This document shows, piece after piece, positions 29,602 through 40,312 of a stretch of 64,000 nt of DNA (position 1 is its first letter; each line of letters begins with the position of its first letter). The position numbers and the translations under genes were made by a program. The stretch covers positions 103,569-167,568 of the forward strand of contig WSXZ01000012.1 of the NCBI GenBank assembly GCA_009773555.1. The letters run 5' to 3'. The DNA comes from Methylocystaceae bacterium. Its GTDB lineage: Bacteria; Pseudomonadota; Alphaproteobacteria; Rhizobiales; Beijerinckiaceae. The notes below the pieces were generated by a model. The model had not been told where the DNA came from, searched no databases, and saw only the letters and a list, made by a program, of their open reading frames with translations.

Positions 29602-31131
29602 TTAAGCGAAGCTCTTCGCGAAGCTCTCGACGACGCTCTTGAGTTTCGCCGCGGTCTCGTCGGTGAGATCCTTCGTCGTGCGGATGCTCTCGAGAATGTC
29701 GCTGTGCTGCGAACGCAGCAGCGCGAGCAAGCCGTCTTCGAACGCGCGCACGCGATTGACCGGCAGCGGATCGAGATAGCCGTTGACGCCGGCGTAGATC
29801 ACGCAGGTCTGCTCTTCCATCTTCAAGGGCGAGAACTGCGGCTGCTTCAAGAGTTCGGTGAGGCGCGCGCCGCGATTCAAGAGGCGCTGCGTCACCGCGT
29901 CGAGATCCGAGCCGAACTGGGCGAAGGCGGCCATTTCGCGATACTGCGCCAGTTCGCCCTTGATCTTGCCGGCGACCTTCTTGGTCGCCTTGGTCTGCGC
30001 CGACGAGCCGACGCGCGACACCGAAAGGCCGACGTTCACCGCAGGACGAATGCCCTGGTAGAAGAGATCGGTCTCAAGGAAGATCTGGCCGTCGGTGATC
30101 GAGATGACGTTCGTCGGAATATAGGCCGACACGTCGTTCGCCTGCGTCTCGATGACCGGCAGCGCGGTGAGCGACCCGGCGCCGCGATCGTCGGAAAGCT
30201 TCGCCGCGCGCTCGAGCAGGCGCGAATGCAGATAGAAGACGTCGCCCGGATAGGCTTCGCGGCCCGGCGGACGGCGCAGCAGCAGCGACATCTGGCGGTA
30301 GGCGACGGCCTGTTTGGACAGATCGTCATAAATGATCACGGCGTGCATGCCGTTGTCGCGGAAATATTCGCCCATCGCGCAGCCGGAGAAGGGCGCGAGG
30401 AACTGCATCGGCGCCGGATCGGAGGCCGTCGCGGCGACGATGATCGAATATTCGAGCGCGCCGCGCTCTTCGAGCACCTTGACGAATTGCGCCACGGTCG
30501 AGCGCTTCTGGCCGATGGCGACATAGACGCAGTAGAGCTTCGACTTCTCGTCGTCGCCGTCGTTCAGGGACTTCTGATTGAGGATCGTGTCGAGCGCGAT
30601 GGCGGTCTTGCCGGTCTGGCGGTCGCCGATGATCAGTTCGCGCTGGCCGCGGCCGATCGGGATCAGCGCGTCGACGGCCTTCAGGCCCGTCGCCATCGGC
30701 TCATGCACGGATTTGCGCGGAATGATGCCGGGCGCCTTGACGTCGACGCGTGAGCGCTGCGTCGCCTTGATCGGCCCCTTGCCGTCGATCGGATTGCCGA
30801 GCGCGTCGACGACGCGGCCCAGCAGCTCCTTGCCGACGGGAACCTCGACGATGGCGCCGGTGCGCTTGACCGTCTGGCCTTCCTTAATGTGGCGGTCGTC
30901 GCCGAAAATCACGATGCCGACATTGTCGGTTTCGAGATTGAGCGCCATGCCCTTGGTGCCGTCCTGGAATTCGACGGTCTCGCCGGCCTGCACATTGTCG
31001 AGTCCATAGACGCGCGCGATGCCGTCGCCGACGGACAGAACCTGGCCGACCTCGGTGACTTCGGCCTCGGCGCCAAAGTTGGCGATCTCCTTTTTGAGGA
31101 TCGCGGAAATTTCTGCGGCGCGGATATCCAT
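29602..31131 (-). CDS. atpA: ATP synthase F1 alpha subunit
   Basis: [44 protein letters not shown]. Confidence 0.98.
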   Translation of the reverse strand: MDIRAAEISAILKKEIANFGAEAEVTEVGQVLSVGDGIARVYGLDNVQAGETVEFQDGTKGMALNLETDNVGIVIFGDDRHIKEGQTVKRTGAIVEVPVGKELLGRVVDALGNPIDGKGPIKATQRSRVDVKAPGIIPRKSVHEPMATGLKAVDALIPIGRGQRELIIGDRQTGKTAIALDTILNQKSLNDGDDEKSKLYCVYVAIGQKRSTVAQFVKVLEERGALEYSIIVAATASDPAPMQFLAPFSGCAMGEYFRDNGMHAVIIYDDLSKQAVAYRQMSLLLRRPPGREAYPGDVFYLHSRLLERAAKLSDDRGAGSLTALPVIETQANDVSAYIPTNVISITDGQIFLETDLFYQGIRPAVNVGLSVSRVGSSAQTKATKKVAGKIKGELAQYREMAAFAQFGSDLDAVTQRLLNRGARLTELLKQPQFSPLKMEEQTCVIYAGVNGYLDPLPVNRVRAFEDGLLALLRSQHSDILESIRTTKDLTDETAAKLKSVVESFAKSFA

Positions 31132-31694
31132 CAGCCGACCTCTTTCATGCGTGTGCGGATTGAGTTGAGCTTGGTGCGCACGGAGGCGTCGACCATGCGT
31201 GAACCGATTTTGACGATCAGACCGCCGATGATCGACGGATCCGTCGTCACCTTGAGATCGATGGTCTTGCCGCCGGTGACGCCGGCGAGCGTCTCGCGCA
31301 GCGCGGCTTCATGATCCGGCTTCAGCGCCGCCGCGATCGTCACGTCGGCGCGCACCAGGCCCTTCGCCTTGTCGTGCAGGCGGCGATAGGCGGCGATCAT
31401 GTCGGAGATGACGAAGAGACGTCGCTTGGCGGCGACGAGACGGATGAAATTGGCGGCGATGCCGGTGATCTGGCCCTTGTTGAGAACCGGCTCGAGCGCG
31501 TCAAGCTGCTCCTTGGCGGAGAACACCGGGCTTTTGACCATGCGCTTGAGATCGGCGCTGCCGTCCAGCAGAGTCTTGAATCGATCGAGCGCCGCGGCGA
31601 CGTCATCGGCGGCGTGATTTTCCGTCGCCAAATCATAGAGTGCGGAGGCGTAGCGACCCGCAACGCCCGATAAGGAATCCCCGTCTTGAGCCAC
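31131..31694 (-). CDS. atpH: ATP synthase F1 delta subunit
   Basis: [23 protein letters not shown]; first gene of atpHAGDC order. Confidence 0.95.
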   Translation of the reverse strand: MAQDGDSLSGVAGRYASALYDLATENHAADDVAAALDRFKTLLDGSADLKRMVKSPVFSAKEQLDALEPVLNKGQITGIAANFIRLVAAKRRLFVISDMIAAYRRLHDKAKGLVRADVTIAAALKPDHEAALRETLAGVTGGKTIDLKVTTDPSIIGGLIVKIGSRMVDASVRTKLNSIRTRMKEVG

Positions 31695-31944
31695 TTGGTT
31701 CGCTCGTCAATCTACGTCGTTTGGAGACGCCGCTCGCAGTGCAAGTTGCACGGTCGCGACGATAAAGCGGTTAGCCTCAAACGACGGATGCTGTAGGAAA
31801 AGGAACGAGGGCCGCTGCGCCCCAGCTCCAAGGCGAGCGTCCCCTAACACAGGCATTTTGGGGGCGCAACCCTGTCACATTGCCGCGATTTTTGGCGCCG
31901 GCCTAAAACCCGGCCAAGCAACAGCTCTCGAGGGAGGCATATTC

Positions 31945-32820
31945 ATGACCAAAGCGGTCGTCGGAATAATCGGCGGGTCAGGCGTTTATGATCTGCCGGG
32001 GCTCGCCAACATTCGCCGCGAGCGGGTCGTGACGCCCTGGGGCGAGCCTTCCGACGAACTCGTCTTTGGCGAACTCGGCGCGACCCAGGCGGTCTTTTTG
32101 CCGCGGCACGGGCGCGGCCATCGGCTCTCGCCCTCGACCATCAACTATCGCGCGAACATCGACGCGCTGAAGCGCGCCGGCGTCACCGATCTGATTTCGG
32201 TCTCGGCCTGCGGCTCGTTCAGATCGGAGCTTTTTCCGGGTCTCTTCGTGCTGATCGATCAATTCGTCGATCGCACCTTCGCGCGGCGATCCTCCTTCTT
32301 TGGCGACGGCTGCGTCGCGCATGTGTCGATGGCGCATCCGATCGCGCCGCTGCTGTCCGCGCGCATCGGCGCCGCGGCGAAAGACGAGAACATCGATCAT
32401 GTCGCCGGCGGAACCTACGTCTGCATGGAAGGCCCGCAGTTTTCGTCCTACGCCGAATCGCTCACCTATAAGGCCGCGGGCTATGACGTGATCGGCATGA
32501 CGGCGATGCCGGAAGCCAAGCTCGCGCGCGAGGCCGAAATCTCCTACGCCACCGTCGCCATGGTGACGGATTTCGATTGCTGGCATCCCGAGCACGACAA
32601 TGTCGACATCGCCTCGGTGATCGCGGTCGTTCAGAAGAATTCGGCGACCGTCGCGCGCTTGCTGGCGCGGGTTCTGACCGATTTTCCGCGCGAACACGAG
32701 CCCTGCCCGATCGGCTCCGACCGCGCGCTCGACAACGCCATCGTCACCGCCCCCGACGCGCGCGATCCGGAGTTGCTCAAGAAGCTCGACGCGGTGATGG
32801 GGAGGGTGCTTGGGGGGTAG
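31945..32820 (+). CDS. mtnP: S-methyl-5'-thioadenosine phosphorylase
   Basis: VVGIIGGSGVYDLPGL; FLPRHGRGHRLSPSTINYRANI; TYVCMEGPQFSSYAES; RBS gggagg before ATG 31945. Confidence 0.93.
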   Translation: MTKAVVGIIGGSGVYDLPGLANIRRERVVTPWGEPSDELVFGELGATQAVFLPRHGRGHRLSPSTINYRANIDALKRAGVTDLISVSACGSFRSELFPGLFVLIDQFVDRTFARRSSFFGDGCVAHVSMAHPIAPLLSARIGAAAKDENIDHVAGGTYVCMEGPQFSSYAESLTYKAAGYDVIGMTAMPEAKLAREAEISYATVAMVTDFDCWHPEHDNVDIASVIAVVQKNSATVARLLARVLTDFPREHEPCPIGSDRALDNAIVTAPDARDPELLKKLDAVMGRVLGG

Positions 32821-32841
32821 GCTTTTATGATATAGAAGCTT

Positions 32842-33102
32842 ATGGCGATCACCCTCACCCCCGACCAAGAAGCTTGGCTTCAAGCGCATGTCGCGACCGG
32901 CGATTTTCCCTCGATCGAGGAGGCCGCCCGTCAGCTCATCGACGAGCGCATTGTCGAGCGCGAACTTGAAAAAGACGATTTGGCTTGGGCAAAGCCCCTC
33001 GTTGAGGAAGGTCTGGCCGCGCTTGAACGCGGCGAGATTATTTCGATTGAGGAGCACAAGGCGCGTAACGCCGCCCGTCTCGCCGCGCTTAAAGGGCGAT
33101 GA
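32842..33102 (+). CDS. Type II antitoxin, ParD-like
   Basis: TPDQEAWLQAHVATGDFPSIEEAARQLIDERI; overlaps toxin by 4 bp. Confidence 0.8.
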   Translation: MAITLTPDQEAWLQAHVATGDFPSIEEAARQLIDERIVERELEKDDLAWAKPLVEEGLAALERGEIISIEEHKARNAARLAALKGR

Positions 33103-33407
33103 CTCGCGTTATCGTTACCGAACTTGCCGACGCGGATACGGCGGAGATTCTCGCAGACATCACACGTGAGGCAGGCTATCGCGCCGCCGAAAAATACAAC
33201 CTTCGCATTGAAAGTCTTTACGACAGGCTTGCCGAGCATCCTGACAGTTACGAAGCGCGGCCGAAGCTCGGGGCGCACATCCGAGTCGGGGTGGTCGTCC
33301 CCTATCTCGTGATCTATCGCCACGCTGCCGGCGACGACATAGTGAGCATTGTTCGCGTCGTGCATGGTCGGCGCAAAATCACCCGCAAGCTTTTGCATGG
33401 TTCTTAG
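33099..33407 (+). CDS. ParE/RelE-family toxin
   Basis: VTELADADTAEILADITREAGYRAAEKYNLRIESLYDRLAEHPDSYEARPKLGAHIRVGVVVPYLVIYRHAAGDDIVSIVRVVHGRR. Confidence 0.85.
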   Translation: MTRVIVTELADADTAEILADITREAGYRAAEKYNLRIESLYDRLAEHPDSYEARPKLGAHIRVGVVVPYLVIYRHAAGDDIVSIVRVVHGRRKITRKLLHGS

Positions 33408-33414
33408 CGACCCG

Positions 33415-33540
33415 GCCCTGATCTGTTACGCGCGCGGTTTCAACGGGCGGCCAAAGCGTTAATGCGCAGACGAAGCAACTGCGCGCCGCCGAAGCCGAAA
33501 GGGTTTTCCAGAAGGCGGCGAACGGCCCATTGAGCGACGG
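33415..33540 (+). pseudogene. Serine resolvase/invertase N-terminal remnant
   Basis: LICYARGFN then, after a frame change, GGQSVNAQTKQLRAAEAERVFQKAANG; resembles YARVSTxGQSVDAQVKQLxxAGxEKVFxExxSG. Confidence 0.55.
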
Positions 33541-33613
33541 CGACGATGCGCGCGATCCGGAACTGCTCAAGAAGCTCGACGCGGTGATGGGAAGGGTGAA
33601 TGGGGGGTAGGCT
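33541..33613 (+). repeat. Duplicated 3' end of mtnP
   Basis: gatgcgcgcgatccggaactgctcaagaagctcgacgcggtgatgggaagggtgaatggggggtaggct vs 32755-32823. Confidence 0.85.
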
Positions 33614-33673
33614 GGCATCTCTCGCAAAGCGTCATAAGTATGATAAAGTATGACGCCTTTGGGAGACCCGCGC

Positions 33674-33961
33674 ATGTCGGACATCGAGCGACTGACCATC
33701 ACCCTGCCGACCGACATGGCGGCGAGCATCAAGAGCGCCGTTGACGGCGGCGATTACGCATCGGCGAGCGAAGTCGTTCGCGCGGCTTTGCGTGATTGGA
33801 AGCTGAAACGCGCTTTGCAGCTTCAGGAACTCGAGGCCTTGAAGGCCGACATTGATAAAGGCCTCGCCGACCTCGCCGCCGGCCGCGTGAAGAAGTTTGA
33901 CGCTGCGAAGATTATCGCCAGAGGGAGGAAGCTATTAGCCGACCGCTCAACCTCCGCCTGA
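33674..33961 (+). CDS. ParD-like RHH antitoxin
   Basis: MSDIERLTITLPTDMAASIKSAVDGGDYASASEVVRAALRDW. Confidence 0.85.
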   Translation: MSDIERLTITLPTDMAASIKSAVDGGDYASASEVVRAALRDWKLKRALQLQELEALKADIDKGLADLAAGRVKKFDAAKIIARGRKLLADRSTSA

Positions 33962-34254
33962 CCGACGCGGCGGAAGCCGACCTTGCCGAAATCTGGGCTT
34001 ATGTTGCTAGCGACAGTTCTGATACGACGGCGACGAGCTTACTCGGCAAATTCCACGCAACATTTTCTCGCTTGCAGGATTTTCCGCTTTCGGGCGCTGA
34101 GCGCCATCAACTCGCGCCCGATTTGCGAGTCGCCTTACAGGGCAGCTACGTCGTCTATTATCTTCCCACGGAATCCGAAATCGTGATTGTCCGCGTGCTG
34201 CATGGCGCGCGAGACGCCGCCGCCATTGCCGATACAGGCGGCTTTCTCAAATGA
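33934..34254 (+). CDS. ParE-family toxin (start codon uncertain)
   Basis: LRLTDAAEADLAEIWAYVASDS...FSRLQDFPLSGAERHQLAPDLRVALQGSYVVYYLPTESEIVIVRVLHGARD; overlaps antitoxin 3' end. Confidence 0.75.
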   Translation: MSRPLNLRLTDAAEADLAEIWAYVASDSSDTTATSLLGKFHATFSRLQDFPLSGAERHQLAPDLRVALQGSYVVYYLPTESEIVIVRVLHGARDAAAIADTGGFLK

Positions 34255-34513
34255 AACGCCGATACGCGCGCGCAGAGAACCTCGGTCCTTGGACAGATTT
34301 TTGAATGGGGAATGATCAACGGGAAGCTTTCCATTCTGTGCTGGGTTCTAGGCGAGGACTGGGAAAACTTGGACACCTAGCAAAGGCAACCGCGCAGACG
34401 CCCACCTCCCCCCATTTGCGCCCTGCCCCGCCATCCGTGTATTCCTCTCAGCTGTGGCGGTTTCGCCATGTCCATCCACGCGGCCACCTCGCCGCCGATC
34501 GCAAGGCCGTTTC

Positions 34514-35041
<528 letters not shown>

Positions 35042-35116
35042 AGCGCCTTTTTCCGGGTGTTCTTGCTCAGCCCAGGCTCGAAGTTCAGAATCTCCGTGAG
35101 AGGCTTGCATAGGCGC

Positions 35117-36427
35117 ATGACGCCGCGACGGACCCATTTGGCGCTGGCGGCGCTCGCCCTCGCCGCGCTCGTCGGCGGAGTCGCGGCCCTCCGCTATATG
35201 CCCGACGTTGCGAGCAGCTCTCCCGTCCGGAGCGACGCCGTGCGCAGCGCCTGGAGCGGCGCGCTGCCGACCGGCCTGCGCAGCATGGCCCTGCGGATAA
35301 AACCCGGCGCCTTTCCCCCTGCTCCGCCGCCAGTCGCCGCGCCGCCGCCGCAAGAGCCGTCCGCCGAAGTCGCGGCGCTGCCGCAGGGCGGCGACGGGCT
35401 CGAAGGGTCGGTGTCGTTCCCGCCCGCGCCGCCGCCCGCGCGACCGGAGATTGTGGAAAAGCCGACGCCGCTGCCCCCGTCGCGACCGGCAAATCTCGCC
35501 GAGCTTGCCGACAAATTCGCAGAGACGGCGGCGGCAGCTCCTGCCGAGCCGCCGCAAACCGCCGAGGCGACCCCGCCCGCGCCCGCCGAGGTCCCGGCGA
35601 CGACGCCGGCGCTCGCCAATGCGCCGCTGCCGCCGGCCCGGCCGCAGGAGCCGTCGGCGAGAGCCGCGGTTGAGGCGACGCCCACGGCGCAGGAGTCGGC
35701 GCCGCCGACCCAGGTGGCGCGCGCCGTCGAGCCGACGTTGCGGGCTGCGCCCGAGGACGCGTTTCAGCAGGAGGCCCCGATCCGTTACGGCATGGGGGAT
35801 CAGGTCTTCGTGCGGATCTTCAAGCAGGAAGGACAGCTCGAGCTTTGGCTTCGAAAGAGCAACAGCCGCTTCTCGCTCTATAAAACCTATCCGATCTGCA
35901 AATGGTCCGGCAGGCTCGGGCCCAAGCTCAAGGAAGCCGACTACCAGTCGCCGGAAGGCTTCTACAGCGTCTCGGCGAAGCAGCTGCATCCACATTCGAA
36001 TTATCACCGCGCGTTCAACGTCGGCTATCCGAACGCCTTCGATCGCCAGAACGGCCGGACCGGCGGCCTCGTCATGGTGCATGGCGCGTGCAAGTCGGTC
36101 GGCTGCTTCGCCATGACCGACCGCGGCATCGAGGAAATCTACGCCTTCGTCGAGGCGGCGATGCGCGCCGGCCAGCACGAAGTGCAGGTGCATATTTTTC
36201 CCTTCCGCTTGACGGAGCAGGCGATCGCTCGGGAAACCGGCGGCAGCTGGCTCGCCTTCGTCGGCGCGGGCGGCAATTATCAGCACTGGACCGAGTTCTG
36301 GCGCAATCTGAAGCAGGGCTACGACATCTTCGAGCAGACCGGCGAACCGCCGACGGCCTTCGCCTGCGGCGATCATTACGCTTTTGGCGCGGGCGATTCG
36401 TCATGCCGACGCATCGCCGGCTGGTGA
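35117..36427 (+). CDS. YafK-like L,D-transpeptidase family protein with Pro/Ala-rich linker
   Basis: SLYKTYPICKWSGRLGPKLKEADYQSPEGFYSV ... MVHGACKSVGCFAMTDRGIEEIY catalytic Cys motif. Confidence 0.85.
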   Translation: MTPRRTHLALAALALAALVGGVAALRYMPDVASSSPVRSDAVRSAWSGALPTGLRSMALRIKPGAFPPAPPPVAAPPPQEPSAEVAALPQGGDGLEGSVSFPPAPPPARPEIVEKPTPLPPSRPANLAELADKFAETAAAAPAEPPQTAEATPPAPAEVPATTPALANAPLPPARPQEPSARAAVEATPTAQESAPPTQVARAVEPTLRAAPEDAFQQEAPIRYGMGDQVFVRIFKQEGQLELWLRKSNSRFSLYKTYPICKWSGRLGPKLKEADYQSPEGFYSVSAKQLHPHSNYHRAFNVGYPNAFDRQNGRTGGLVMVHGACKSVGCFAMTDRGIEEIYAFVEAAMRAGQHEVQVHIFPFRLTEQAIARETGGSWLAFVGAGGNYQHWTEFWRNLKQGYDIFEQTGEPPTAFACGDHYAFGAGDSSCRRIAGW

Positions 36428-36520
36428 TCGCGGCGCGCTGAGGCGCTGTTCAGCTTGGTTTCAGCCGGCGCGCGCGAGAATGCCTTAAGCGCTGGGGGGC
36501 GCAAACGAGGAAAACGCCGC

Positions 36521-36922
36521 ATGCGGCTCGTGACGTTCATCGGCGCGGCTAGCGCCTTCACCATTCTTTCTGCGCCGATCGCGCAGGCGGCCAATGCGCC
36601 GCTGTGCCTCGCGATCGCTCAAAACTACAACACATGCATGCGCCAGCATCAGTACGGGCGCGGCGGGCATGGCGGTTATGGTCCGGGCTACGGCCAAGGA
36701 TACGGACAAGGATACGGACAAGGCTATCGCCGTGGCTATCAAGGCGGCTACCCCGGCGACGACGACGGCGATTATGACGGCGATGGCGGCTACGGCGGAT
36801 TTGGCGGTTACGGCGGTTACGGTGGCGGCGGCGGCGGCTCCCCGCGCCGCCGTTACGAGAGCGCCAAGGCGGCCTGCGCGATCTGGCTCGCGCAGATGCA
36901 GGCCAGCGGCTGCTTCAACTAG
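36521..36922 (+). CDS. Secreted Gly/Tyr-rich small protein
   Basis: Signal peptide MRLVTFIGAASAFTILSAPIAQAA, then GQGYGQGYGQGY and GGYGGYGGGGGG tracts. Confidence 0.65.
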   Translation: MRLVTFIGAASAFTILSAPIAQAANAPLCLAIAQNYNTCMRQHQYGRGGHGGYGPGYGQGYGQGYGQGYRRGYQGGYPGDDDGDYDGDGGYGGFGGYGGYGGGGGGSPRRRYESAKAACAIWLAQMQASGCFN

Positions 36923-36985
36923 CGTGACCGAGAGCCGCGCCTGCAACGCTTTCATTTTCGGGCCGGCCCGATTACACTCGCTCCC

Positions 36986-37062
36986 ACACGGGATGGGGCT
37001 CCCGGTAACCGCCTGATGAGGCTGATGGCTCCTGCCGCAAGGGACGCGCGTCCTGCGGGAGG
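36986..37062 (+). ncRNA. Fluoride riboswitch (crcB motif)
   Basis: cacgggatggggctcccggtaaccgcctgatgaggctgatggctcctgccgc matches the crcB-motif pattern (GGxGATGGxxxCCGCC-like, ATAACCGCC-like, GCTGATGxCTCCTxC), upstream of crcB. Confidence 0.85.
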
Positions 37063-37126
37063 AGCGCGTCTGAAACGCCGCCTGCCGCAGCATGTTTGTC
37101 GTCCGCTCGCTCGAAAGGACGACGTC

Positions 37127-37501
37127 ATGGGCTTCTTCATTGTGTTTGCTGGCGGGGGACTGGCCGCGGCCGCGCGCCACGGGGTCAACATTCTTCTTGC
37201 CCGACTGATCGGGGTCGGTTTTCCCTTCGGGACGCTGACCGTGAACGTGCTTGGCTCGTTCCTGATGGGCGTGATCGTCGGTTATTTCGCCTTCCAGGGC
37301 GAGGCGTCCCAGAACTGGCGCCTGTTCCTCACGACCGGAATCCTTGGCGGCTTCACCACTTTTTCGGCGTTCTCGCTCGAGACGGTTTTGCTGTACGAGC
37401 GCGGCGAACTGGCGATGGCGACCTTCTATGTCGTGGCCTCGGTCGGCCTTGCGGTCGCCGGCCTCCTCGCCGGCCTGTCGCTGCTGCGCCATTTTTCGTG
37501 A
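37127..37501 (+). CDS. crcB: Fluoride channel/exporter CrcB (Fluc)
   Basis: GGGLAAAARHGVNILLARL...FPFGTLTVNVLGSFLMGV...TTGILGGFTTFSAFSLET. Confidence 0.95.
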   Translation: MGFFIVFAGGGLAAAARHGVNILLARLIGVGFPFGTLTVNVLGSFLMGVIVGYFAFQGEASQNWRLFLTTGILGGFTTFSAFSLETVLLYERGELAMATFYVVASVGLAVAGLLAGLSLLRHFS

Positions 37502-37551
37502 TGGGCTCAACTGCGTGTGTCAGGATTCATGAGTCGGCACGCCGCCTGTCG

Positions 37552-38271
37552 CTAGGGAGGGCATGCGTAAAGACAACAGATATCTCGGAGACTGCCTGCC
37601 TTCAATTCGTAATGATGTTTCTGCTCGGTATTGACGACTTCTCGGTGGCCATCTGGCACGAGGCGGAGCGCGACCTTCTCGAATTCGAAGGCATCGGTAG
37701 TGCTGAATAAAAGTCGAAACTCACGTTGCCAAGCGTACGAACGTAGTTTGGCTGTGGCGATCCGCTCTGGTAGCGCCCAACATGGGGTGCAGCTTTCGGT
37801 TTCATCGTAATATTCAACCCAATGCCCAATGCGCCTACGTCTTGGAGTCCGAGTCTCGGGAAAGCTCGCTTTAGGGGGCAACGAGGCTTCGATCCTTGCG
37901 CAGAACGCCCCAATATCGAGAACCTCGACGCAAGCCACTGCATCAAACCTTTTGAATAAGGATTTTTCGAAAACACCGCTTAGGCAAAAAACAAAAATTT
38001 CCTCACGCTTTACTGTAGATACAAACGAATGCCCCTTGAGAATGAATTGCGTCCCTTGCGTCTGATTCGTTACGAGTAGTCCGTCGTTTGGGCGATAGGC
38101 GGACGTTCCTTCATTTTTGTCTTCTCTTATATTATTGTCCTCATAATTGCGGAAATATGCTAACGACCGAAACAGGAGCGAACCGTCACAAAAGCTTTCG
38201 GCATGCTCCATGTTGCTGAAATACTTATACAGACGCCTTGGGCGCATGCGTTTTCCCTGGGGAGCGTACAC
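37552..38271 (-). CDS. Hypothetical accessory protein, DUF2971-like
   Basis: RRLYKYFSNMEHAESFCDGSLLFRSLAYFRNYEDNNIREDKNEGT; visibly AT-rich compared with flanks. Confidence 0.6.
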   Translation of the reverse strand: MYAPQGKRMRPRRLYKYFSNMEHAESFCDGSLLFRSLAYFRNYEDNNIREDKNEGTSAYRPNDGLLVTNQTQGTQFILKGHSFVSTVKREEIFVFCLSGVFEKSLFKRFDAVACVEVLDIGAFCARIEASLPPKASFPETRTPRRRRIGHWVEYYDETESCTPCWALPERIATAKLRSYAWQREFRLLFSTTDAFEFEKVALRLVPDGHREVVNTEQKHHYELKAGSLRDICCLYACPP

Positions 38272-38516
38272 TTGGAGACGTATCGTTTACGTATACATGA
38301 GCTGTTGAGGTTAAGTCCCTTCGCGCCTCGACATTACTCACGGGTCACTGAAAGTCGCATAAGGCCCATTATGAACCCGGCAAGAGTCTGGAAATGGCGC
38401 GAAGCGGCGATCCCGCCTGCCAGCCAAAAGTTTCTGTTTTGCCCAAAGCTAAAATTTCAAACTGACCCAACACCCTTCCGCCAGGGCTTCGAACTCGAGT
38501 TAATTTCAGCTCACTC

Positions 38517-38665
38517 TCAGCCGTCATGCCCGGCCTTGTGCCGGGCATCCACGCCGGTCAACCGCGAAACGCTTCGCGCGGAGACGGTACGTTCGGCTCA
38601 TATCCTTTCATTTGCCTCGTGTCGTCACGTGGATGGCCACGACAAGCGCGGCCATGACGCGGTGA
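38517..38665. repeat. REP/BIME-like palindromic repeat
   Basis: cagccgtcatgcccggccttgtgccgggcatccacgcc ... gtggatggccacgacaagcgcggccatgacgc, family of 26345/26527. Confidence 0.75.
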
Positions 38666-38760
38666 GATGACGCATCGTTAACCTGGATTCGGAGCCCTGC
38701 CCCCCTCCGCCCCACATATTGACAGTCGCCGGCTTTGAAGGGTAGATGAACGTCGCTTCG

Positions 38761-38789
38761 GCGCGGCGGTTTCGCCGCGCTTTTCGTTT
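38761..38789 (+). terminator. Intrinsic terminator/attenuator in rplU leader
   Basis: gcgcggcg-gttt-cgccgcgc followed by ttttcgttt, between TTGACA-type promoter (38720) and rplU. Confidence 0.6.
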
Positions 38790-38879
38790 GCGCCTGGCGC
38801 AAGCTCGAGGCGAAGCCACTAACTGCCAAGAAGCCGGCCGGCAAAGACGCCAGAGTCGGGACGAACACAGGAAAAAAAG

Positions 38880-39188
38880 ATGTTCGCAGTCATCAAAACC
38901 GGCGGCAAGCAATATAGCGTCGCCGCGGGGGATGTGATCACCGTCATGGCGCTCGACGGCGCGCCGGGCGACGCCGTCACCTTCGACGAAGTGCTCATGC
39001 TGGGCGGCGACAGCCCCAAGGTCGGCGCCCCAACGCTCGCGGGCGTAAAAGTCTCCGGCGAAATCGCCGAGCAGACCCGCAGCCCCAAGTCGATCGCCTT
39101 CAAAAAGCGTCGTCGGCAGAATTCAAAGCGCAAGCGCGGTCATCGCCAGGACCTGACGCTTGTGAGAATCACCTCGATCGAGGGCTGA
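38880..39188 (+). CDS. rplU: 50S ribosomal protein L21
   Basis: MFAVIKTGGKQYSVAAGDVI. Confidence 0.97.
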   Translation: MFAVIKTGGKQYSVAAGDVITVMALDGAPGDAVTFDEVLMLGGDSPKVGAPTLAGVKVSGEIAEQTRSPKSIAFKKRRRQNSKRKRGHRQDLTLVRITSIEG

Positions 39189-39253
39189 CCGCCCTCTCGG
39201 GACCTGTAGGATAAAGCGGCCCCAGTCGCCGCATAGAAGATCGGAGCAAGACC

Positions 39254-39523
39254 ATGGCGCACAAAAAGGCAGGCGGCTCGTCGCGCAACGGCCGCGATTC
39301 CGAGGGCCGGCGCCTCGGCGTCAAGAAATTCGGCGGGGAATCCGTCATCGGCGGCAATATTATCGTGCGCCAACGCGGCACGAAGTGGCGCCCGGGCCGC
39401 AATGTCGGCATGGGCAAGGACCACACGCTTTTTGCGCTCGTCGAAGGGGTCGTCGAATTCAAGTCCAGCGGCGGACGCGCCAGCGTATCGGTGGCGCCGG
39501 CGCCCGCCGCAGCAGCCGAGTAA
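39254..39523 (+). CDS. rpmA: 50S ribosomal protein L27
   Basis: [29 protein letters not shown]. Confidence 0.97.
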   Translation: MAHKKAGGSSRNGRDSEGRRLGVKKFGGESVIGGNIIVRQRGTKWRPGRNVGMGKDHTLFALVEGVVEFKSSGGRASVSVAPAPAAAAE

Positions 39524-39702
39524 GGCGGTAGGGGACGACCCGCCGCCGGCCTTCCGGCGGACCGTCGTCTCGACTACCACTCTCGCGAATTCAGGCGGGA
39601 ACGTTTCAGGCGAGATGTCCGGAAGCGCCGTGAAGGGCCAGTGGGGAGCGCTCTCCTTTCAGGCTCTTAGGCAATTATTTCCGATGTCGCTTGGAGCAAT
39701 GA

Positions 39703-40305
39703 ATGTTTCCCGAAATTACCCGCGACGACGTTTTTCGGCTGGAGACTGAAAGACTATGGCTGCGTTGGCCGCGCGCGGCTGACGCCGACGAGATTCGCCA
39801 GCATGTCGGCGATCCCGACGTCGCGCTGATGACGGCCAGCATCCCGCACCCTTACGCGCCGCACGACGCCGACGCGTTCATCGCCTCGGTGCGCGCGGAG
39901 AACGGCGCCGGCGGCGGCCTCCATCTCGTCATCACCCCGAAGAACCGGCCCAACGAGCCGATCGGGCTGGTGAGTTTGCATGGCGCGGACCGCCGCGGCG
40001 CGGCGACGCTCGGATTCTGGCTGGGCAAGCCCTATTGGGGGCAAGGCTATACGACCGAGGCGGCCCGGGCGCTCATCGACCTCGCCTTCGGAATCACGTC
40101 GCTGGATCGGATCGTCTCCGCCGCGCGGCCGGATAATCGCTCGTCGTTGCATGTGCATGAGAAACTCGGCTTCCGGACGATCGGCCGCGGCATGCGGCCG
40201 GCGCCCGCGCGCGGCGGCGAAATGGAAGTCGAGCTCTTCGAATTAAAGCGCGGCGAAGCGCATACGCTGTTCGGCGCGCGCCGGCCGCGATTCTTCTCAC
40301 CGTGA
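39703..40305 (+). CDS. GNAT family N-acetyltransferase
   Basis: [18 protein letters not shown] ... [26 protein letters not shown] ... [14 protein letters not shown]. Confidence 0.9.
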   Translation: MFPEITRDDVFRLETERLWLRWPRAADADEIRQHVGDPDVALMTASIPHPYAPHDADAFIASVRAENGAGGGLHLVITPKNRPNEPIGLVSLHGADRRGAATLGFWLGKPYWGQGYTTEAARALIDLAFGITSLDRIVSAARPDNRSSLHVHEKLGFRTIGRGMRPAPARGGEMEVELFELKRGEAHTLFGARRPRFFSP

Positions 40306-40312
40306 GCGGCAG

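Noticed and set aside
29587-30753. 388-aa plus-strand ORF
   Set aside because: Antisense to atpA; shadow frame.
36600-36900. Gly/Tyr-rich repeats as a tandem-repeat regulatory element
   Set aside because: Explained by the coding low-complexity tract of a secreted protein.
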